A stretch of 64,000 nt of DNA from Marsupella aquatica. Lineage: Eukaryota; Marchantiophyta. Made by a program: the position numbers and the translations under genes. Shown here one piece after another: positions 57,890 to 64,000 of the stretch (position 1 is the stretch's first letter; each line of letters starts with the position of its first letter). The DNA is taken from assembly GCA_973895155.1 (NCBI GenBank), contig OZ316893.1, positions 14,942,001 through 15,006,000 of the forward strand, given 5' to 3'. The notes under the pieces are model-generated. The model worked only from the letters and a program-made list of their open reading frames with translations. It did not search any database and was not told the origin of the DNA.

Positions 57890-57997
57890 ATGAGTCGGGG
57901 CAATGAAGAGGTGTTTTGCGTGTTTATCAGAAGCAAACGTCAGGCTGCTGCGGCGTTGACAAGACAATTGGATTATATACCGGAGAGACAACGATGA
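57890..57997 (+). CDS. upstream ORF overlapping the recA start codon
   Basis: ATG 57890 opens a 35-residue frame whose TGA (57995-57997) overlaps the recA ATG at 57994 as ATGA. A second, nested upstream ORF, 57903-57959 (18 residues), ends 34 bp before the start. Both matter only if the recA leader includes them. Neither peptide has a known motif. If transcribed, they would be expected to reduce recA translation. Confidence 0.35.
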   Translation: MSRGNEEVFCVFIRSKRQAAAALTRQLDYIPERQR

Positions 57998-60900
57998 TGG
58001 CTACTCTGCAGACTCCTAACCTTTTAAGAGCTTGCGCTGCAAGGTCTCTTTTGAGACACGTTTCTCACGGAAATTCTCTGAAACATTTTGCCATTGGAAA
58101 TGGCACGACCGCTTGTAAACAAATTAAAGAATTTTCATTGGCTGCAAAAGCGAAGGCGAAACGGGAAACAGCAGCAGATTTTGGCTCGGACGATGGACCA
58201 AGTCATGCAAGTGACAGAGTGAGTTATTCATTTCTTAGTCTTCCTTCCTGTCCTTCTGTAGGTGTAGTTGATACGGTTTCAAAGTTCAAGCGCCGACATC
58301 CTCAAAGGTCTGCAATTGACAGAGGTGGAAAGGGTTTTGAAGAGCCTATATTCTTCTTCGTCCGACGTCAACTTGTTCAGCGTGGTAGATCTTTCGTGTT
58401 ATTTTTGTGTCTTTGTACCTTTTTAACTTCAATATTTGTAATGGAAGGATCATATCGATGAAGCCTAATCTCGGTAAAATCAAGAATTTTTACGTGTGAG
58501 CACTCTGAATTTGAAACAGCAAAAGGCATTAGAAGCAGCTATGAGCGACATCAATAACTCTTTCGGGAAGGGAAGTGTGACAAGGCTTGGCAGCGCAGGC
58601 GGAGCCACTGTGTAAGCTTTCCCAATAAGTCTGATAGAGATCTGGAACAAATTTCTTTCCAGAGCTTGCAGGCTTGTGTCTCAATGTGCAGAGATAACTG
58701 GATACCATTACTAGAAGCACTCCTGAGCCTCAGTAGTTTTATGCACATAATTGTCAATTAGGAATCTGGACTTGCATCCCTGGAGTAGCTCCGCTGAGCC
58801 CTTGAATAGAAAGTTGTGTTGGAAATATTTGAGGACTCTCCTTTCAGGTCACTCTGAACTCTTATTTCGCCATTCTTCCCTGGTCCTTCACTCACTTTTC
58901 CTTGTGCGTCACAGAGCAACTTTTCCAAGTGGATGCCTTACATTGGACTATGCGCTCGGTGGGGGTCTACCAAAAGGGCGCATCGTCGAGGTTTGTCCTA
59001 ATTCGCTTTCCCTGGTTGGAAGGATGCTATGGTCAGCTCGTGGAACTGTGGGCCAGGACGGTCTTGATGTGAGATGAGTATCATGTTTCTGAGACCTCTA
59101 GGGTGGCTTGCCTTAGAAGAAATAACATGCCTTAGAAGAAATAATATTATTGGATGGAGAGTAAGCAGATGTGCTGGTATGAGGAGAAAGGACTACGAAG
59201 TTGCATGGAGACTGAGAAGCTCTTCCTTGTTGGGTCTTCCTTGAAGTTGTCCCGTATAACCTATGAATGTCGTACTGTGTTGCAGATCTACGGACCTGAG
59301 AGTAGTGGTAAGACAACATTAGCTCTTCATGCTATCGCCTCCATTCAGGTAGGGTCCTTTTCAGGATGGTCAGTGCCTTCGTCGAGACTGCTGTTGGTGG
59401 AATGGTCCAGGTGTTCTGTTAAGCCAATCCAGATGGTTAGATTTTCCCAAGGGAATGTGAAGGACGACATGTATCATGCACTCATGTTCTTTGTTAGATC
59501 TAGTAGTTTGGACTCCTCTACGTAGCAAGGCGTAGATGAACTGTGGTGTAAGCCTCTCACCAATGAAGTCCCGCTGTGTTTTTATTATTGGCTTTTCACC
59601 GTTATTTTGTTGGTTTTTGTAACTCATTGACCTTTGCTGTTTTCTGCAAACAGAAACAAGGCGGCAATGCATTGCTGGTGGATGCCGAGCATGCCTTCGA
59701 TCCAGATTACTCTCGAGCATTGGGTGTTGATGTGGAGAATCTGATTGTTTGTCAACCAGACAATGGGGAGATGGCGCTAGAAAGTACCTTACTATTGTCC
59801 TTCTATGTTGCATTTGTGAGTGTTGCATTCTTTTCAAAAACGAGAACTGTTCAATGCTGTCTGTCGTTGCTGTGCTGAGCTGTGCTGTGCTCGCAGGTCA
59901 ATGATTCCAAAAAGGTCGCTTACTGCTCTTGACGTTAGGACTATTCTCAGCAAACTTATAACAGAATCATTTTGTGCAGCTGCTGACCGCATGTGTAGGT
60001 CAGGAGCTGTGGATCTTATTTGCATTGATTCTGTTTCTGCTTTGACCCCGCGAGCTGAAATTGAGGTATTCTCCGAGGTGTCTTTGCCGACGTTTCTTTT
60101 CAAAATTGTGTGACTACTGTCTGTGCTAAAGAAGTTACCCTCTTTTCTATTTGACGTAGTCCCAAAGAACTAGGTGCCGGATGAGAAATGACAAGTGGAT
60201 ATTGGCAGGGAGAAATAGGGATGCAGCAGATTGGCCTACAGGCTCGTCTTATGAGCCAAGCATTACGGAAAATGTCTGCTAATGCCTCAAGAGCTTCGTG
60301 TTCTCTCATTTTCATTAATCAGATCAGGATGAAGGTAAGCTCTCTGAATCCTTCCTTCTTTCTTCTCTCTCATAAAATTTAGCGTTGTTGCCATCGTTCC
60401 TGCCTTAATGGGATGAATTTCTTTCGGTTGTTGCAGATAGGAATAATGTTTGGCAACCCTGAGATAACGAGTGGAGGGCTTGCCCTGAAATTCTTTGCCT
60501 CCTTAAGACTGGAGATTCGTTCAACTGGAAAGATCAAATCTGTGAGTTCCTATGAACGTTCCCATTTTTGAAAAGTAGTCGGTCATCTGCTTCTGAGGGA
60601 TGTTAAGATGAAGTTTAAGCTTAGTTAAGGAGTTGTCCTGAACGACAGTTCGAACAGGTGACTGGCAAGCCTTGCCCTTGTGAAAGTTTAAGATTACGCA
60701 AACTTCATTCATAACCTCTTCATCGCCAACTCAACGAGTGGTGGACAATCATCCTGCTGCTTTAAGCTTCAGCGAGTCCCAATAACTGGCAAATTCAGAC
60801 GTTGGTCTATTTTGAAATTACACTGATTAGTTGCATCCTGGCAGCCCAAAGGAGAGGACGACATTGGTATTCGAGCTCGAGTCAAAGTAGTGAAAAGCAA

Positions 60901-62117
60901 GGTACTGTTTGGCGACGTCTGCTCAGGCTTATAGCTTCCAATCACCATTTTTCTTGGCTGCGGTGTCCTTAGTGGCATGATAGAAAGCCGCTGACCTAGC
61001 TTCAAGTGCGCCTTTGTCTTGGTCTCTATTCTGCTGAATCTTGCTCCTGCAAATATTCCGGGCAAAATATTTCCGCTGACCTCGGAAGGAGGACTTTCGA
61101 AACCTTTTTTTTTTTCTGCACAGTGGTATGGGTGTTGTTACCTGTGAGCTCTGACATCCGAAAACCTGTTGCATAACATAATCGTATTTGGACCATTAAG
61201 CCTCAGAGAGCCTAAAGCTGGATCGTTTCCAAAGAGAGATTATTGAGTATGTTGTCCGGCTGCATACAGGTCTCCAGGCCATACAAGCAAGCTGAGTTTG
61301 ACATCCTGTTTGGAGAGGGGATTAGTACCCTTGTAAGTAAAACTTGCGTGTCCCTGTTTTTGCTTTTAAGCCAAATAAATAGTTTCGTGATTTCTGGGTT
61401 TGACGGATTTCACCTAAAGCATAATCTATGTTCGTGCAGGGATGTATTCTAGATTGTGCTGAACAGCTTGGAGTGATTGTTAAAAAGGGATCGTGGTACA
61501 GCTTCGGGGAAGCCAGGTATGTTCCAAGTGCATCTGGATTGGGCCAAGCTCTGGACAGTTCCTGCTGGTTGAACTACAGTTTCTTGTATGTGAGAATTCT
61601 CAGAAATGGATGTCACTAGCATATCTTTAGCCTTCGCATTGGTCTAAAGAGCCATTTTGGGAAGCATCTCTGTATGATCTACGATAACGTGCGATTTATC
61701 GTTTCTGCAGGTTAGGTCAGGGTAGAGAGAAAGTCGTACAGTTTTTTCGAGAAAACCAAGATGTCTGCAACAGCGTTGAGCAGGTCTGATTGCATCTTCC
61801 TTACTTTGAACAACTACTAATGTGGTTACGACTGTGTACCTGTTATCGCTGCAATTTCCTTGAATCTAGGTGGATTCCAGCTTTCAGATTTTGGATCAGA
61901 TGTGAAGTAGTCATGCTTCGTGAAGGCGCGTCGCAATTGTCCAAGGCATCATTTATAACAATTTTAGCTTCTTTGTCTACAGCTTGTGCGGACCAAAATT
62001 GCAGAGGAAATGAGCTCTAGAAGGGATCATTTGTCAGCGCATTCCTGGGCCCCAGTTGATGTTGAGGAGTCTTTTGATGTAGAAGACAAAGAAGAGGAAG
62101 CTCTTGTAGAGCTCTGA
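57994..62117 (+). CDS. RECA: plastid-type (cyanobacterial-like) RecA recombinase, nuclear-encoded, 13 exons
   Basis: Exons: 57994-58218, 58520-58611, 58915-58990, 59286-59348, 59654-59783, 59980-60065, 60209-60334, 60437-60541, 60845-60901, 61270-61332, 61440-61516, 61711-61783, 61983-62117. Every intron is GT-AG and the phases join into 435 codons. Residues 1-75 are basic, Ser/Ala-rich and lack a RecA match, as in a transit peptide. Walker A is GPESSGKT (134-141), the catalytic-Glu loop is DAEHAFDP in exon 5, Walker B is LICID (208-212), the filament/L1 region is [18 protein letters not shown], and L2 is [29 protein letters not shown] and [12 protein letters not shown] follow the cyanobacterial/chloroplast form. 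RecA polymerises on single-stranded DNA and pairs homologous strands, keeping organelle genomes stable. The acidic C-terminus (EEEALVEL) is family-like. Mitochondrial targeting is not excluded. Confidence 0.95.
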
Positions 62118-62603
62118 TAGCAAGAAGTTTCTCTGGGCAAGAGTAGTTTTGTAAATCCAATTGTACAAAAAACGTGCTCCTCCTGTCAAACTTATGAAGG
62201 CATTGCCAGTGGCTGTTGTCGAAGTTTAGGTTCGAGTCTCTCTGGAAATTTATATATGTGTTAATGGAAAATATGGAGAATTTTTTGAAAAGGTTGAGAT
62301 AGTTAGCTCTTGCCCAGTTGCATGTGCCCCTGATGCGTAAGGGGTTGCTAACCACTTGTTACTTATTCTGCAATACCACATACACCGGAACCCTTTCATC
62401 TGTGTGTATACGTTCCTCGTGCTTTCCCTTTCTGGCCACCGTTGTTTCAGCCCAATTTTCCCTGCATGCCGGTAGGTCATCCCTGTGCCTACCCTTTTCT
62501 AGTCAGACAGACGTGAATTTTCTTTCCAAGACTCGTATGCACCGCAATCAGGGGTGATGATCTGGTAGTGATTTGGGTATTGATCCTTTTCGCATGTCTT
62601 AGT
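62118..62603. other. recA 3' flank
   Basis: Presumed 3' UTR directly after the stop. No polyadenylation signal could be chosen with confidence and no further gene is seen. Confidence 0.5.
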
Positions 62604-62849
62604 CAATAGTGCATTTCACAACTTCTCGTACCAACAATGGAGAGCCTATGGAAAAGGTATTGGACCAGAAAATTGCAGCATGAAAAAGTGCTATCCAAGT
62701 TTTGAGAATTTGCAAAATGAGCCAATAGTGCATTTCACCACTTCTAGTACCTGAATAGAAAACATGTGAAGCAATCAAGAAGCGTACAGCAGAAGTGCTA
62801 GCCCAAACAAATGTTGTCCTAGTTTGTAAAATTCTGAAATGGATCATGT
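62604..62849. repeat. ~119-bp tandem duplication
   Basis: Units start CAATAGTGCATTTCAC at 62604 and 62723. The second halves are more diverged (TTTGAGAATTTGCAAAATGA against TTGTAAAATTCTGAAATGGA). Confidence 0.85.
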
Positions 62850-63191
62850 GAGGCGGACTTTCAAACAATTACTCAATTCAGACATTATATTATACTAAAT
62901 AAAAACTTTCAGGACACTGTCAAAAGTGTAAAGTGAACAAGCTTGCTAGTGAGACCAATTATGGTAAGCTAAAACTCATCAAAGTAGGACAGATAAGTTC
63001 CTAGTTTTGCAGGTTTGAGAGTGAAAGTGTTGATGTAGGGCATTTGTTTTTGCTTTGAAAGTCTAAAGCATACTCATCCAACAAGGATAGACTTCATGCT
63101 CCAGAGCATGCAATTCTGTAGGGTAGCCACTTGGTGGACAATACCCAAGGATCCTATAGTGACCCAGACCAGGAGGGAGAGAGTGTTAAAC
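62850..63191. other. intergenic stretch, nothing recognised
   Basis: No frame, RNA gene or repeat seen. Confidence 0.5.
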
Positions 63192-63266
63192 TAGGGCCCT
63201 AAAGCTGACCAGTATTGAAAAGAGAGGGTTACAGTAGGGCCCTAAAGCTTACCAGTATTGAAAAGT
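63192..63266. repeat. 43-bp tandem duplication
   Basis: TAGGGCCCTAAAGCT(G/T)ACCAGTATTGAAAAG starts at 63192 and 63235. Confidence 0.95.
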
Positions 63267-63375
63267 AACCAATTGGGCATCACAAAGCTGAGATTCACGA
63301 GGATGGTATTCAGCCATAAAGGAATGGTCATAAGTTTTTCATTTTTCTGTAAAGGTTTTTCGGTTGTTTTTTCTT

Positions 63376-63535
63376 CAGCAGCCTCTACACTGACTAATGG
63401 TAATGGCTTAACCAATCCTTATGGCAAAAAGTTTAGGAGAATGAATTTAGTGGGCAATAACTTTTTGTGTCCTTAACCCATAACTAGGAAGTTATGGTCA
63501 AGTTATGGTCCATCAAATTATCAGCTTTGAGACGC
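63376..63535 (+). repeat. dispersed repeat, copy 2
   Basis: Second copy of 55932-56110. It runs into the SINE-like segment that follows, so the two may be parts of one element. Confidence 0.8.
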
Positions 63536-63544
63536 CAAAACACT

Positions 63545-63670
63545 CTCACACCTACACCCCCACACCCCACCCACACACACATACCCTCCACCTGCAAGGG
63601 GGATTGACCCTGGGACCTCTCAGTTCTAGGCTAATCCCCTGGCCAACTGACCTAAGCCAATTGCTTGCTT
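63545..63670 (-). repeat. possible tRNA-derived SINE head
   Basis: Minus strand: a box-A-like TTAGGTCAGTTGGCCAGGGG (complement near 63637-63656), then a box-B-like GGGTCAATCCC (complement 63600-63610), with spacing close to that of tRNA genes. A GGGTGGGGTGTGG-rich segment follows. The cloverleaf is not intact, so it is not called a tRNA. Resembles 1840-1975. Confidence 0.4.
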
Positions 63671-64000
63671 AGGACATTTAGTCCCAACTAGCTGTAGGAC
63701 ATTTAGTGGGTGGGGGAGGGGCTCCATAAGGCTTTTGTGATTAGTGAAGGTTCAAGGTGAGGCTCAGTTAGGCCTGAAGCAATAGCGCCAAAGCAAGCTA
63801 GGTGACATTGTGGAAAAGGATCATGTGAGGCATTGCAACAAATATTAAGTGTTCAAACCTTTGAATTTTGGCTGGACTACTAGGCTGGATGTTAAGACAT
63901 TGGGAGGAAATGGCCCAAACCCTTGGCTTGACCCTGCCACCTGTCAAGGGCAGCTATTTTAGCTATTTTGGGAAATAGTTAGAGTTGCTATTGTCATTTG
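63671..64000. other. window end, no gene seen
   Basis: No frame or RNA gene recognised. CTAG..GGACATTTAGT is duplicated within 63665-63705. Confidence 0.5.

Noticed and set aside
57916-57993. Upstream in-frame extension of recA exon 1
   Set aside because: The extension begins at TTG, not ATG; the first in-frame ATG is 57994, which gives a normal targeting peptide.

Overview
This window looks like nuclear DNA of a land plant, probably a bryophyte, lycophyte or fern. The arguments are a 13-exon gene for a cyanobacterial-type RecA with an N-terminal organelle-targeting extension, a VQ-motif protein, a secreted LRR protein with a plant LRRNT cap, a Ty1/copia element with the plant-type primer-binding site, and non-LTR retrotransposons. 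The lineage is an inference; nothing here fixes the species. No bacterial operons, CRISPR arrays or rRNA genes were seen.

Only three host genes are well supported. (1) An intronless secreted leucine-rich-repeat protein at 27.7-29.1 kb (minus). (2) A VQ-motif transcriptional cofactor at 38.7-39.8 kb (minus), with an upstream ORF. (3) A complete plastid-type recA at 58.0-62.1 kb (plus), whose 13 exons join in phase into 435 codons. A second, decayed recA copy lies inverted at about 35.15-36.73 kb. It keeps intron sequence, so it is a DNA-level duplication and not a retrocopy.

Most of the rest is transposon and repeat. 0.7-8.0 kb holds three 5'-truncated copies of one non-LTR family whose C-terminus resembles a restriction-like endonuclease; the largest (6.02-8.01 kb) has a perfect 13-bp target-site duplication (TSD). 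A solo copia LTR with a 5-bp TSD is at 3.99-4.33 kb. 11.92-18.36 kb is a full-length copia element with a TCCAT duplication. Its LTRs are nearly identical, yet its gag-pol frame is broken by two stops and a frameshift. It sits inside an older GC-rich repeat. 44.9-47.2 kb carries a gag-like transposon ORF with a coiled coil. 49.33-53.30 kb is a 5'-truncated L1-type LINE with a 19-bp TSD; it interrupts what reads on the minus strand as a possible exon.

Between these lie many local tandem repeats (15-112 bp units), dispersed repeat pairs, a 19-bp-arm palindrome and two tRNA-derived SINE-like pieces. There is no operon-like cooperation among the host genes. The main stories are organellar recombination (recA and its dead inverted copy), nested retrotransposition, and repeat arrays next to genes, including one that supplies the stop codon of the LRR gene.
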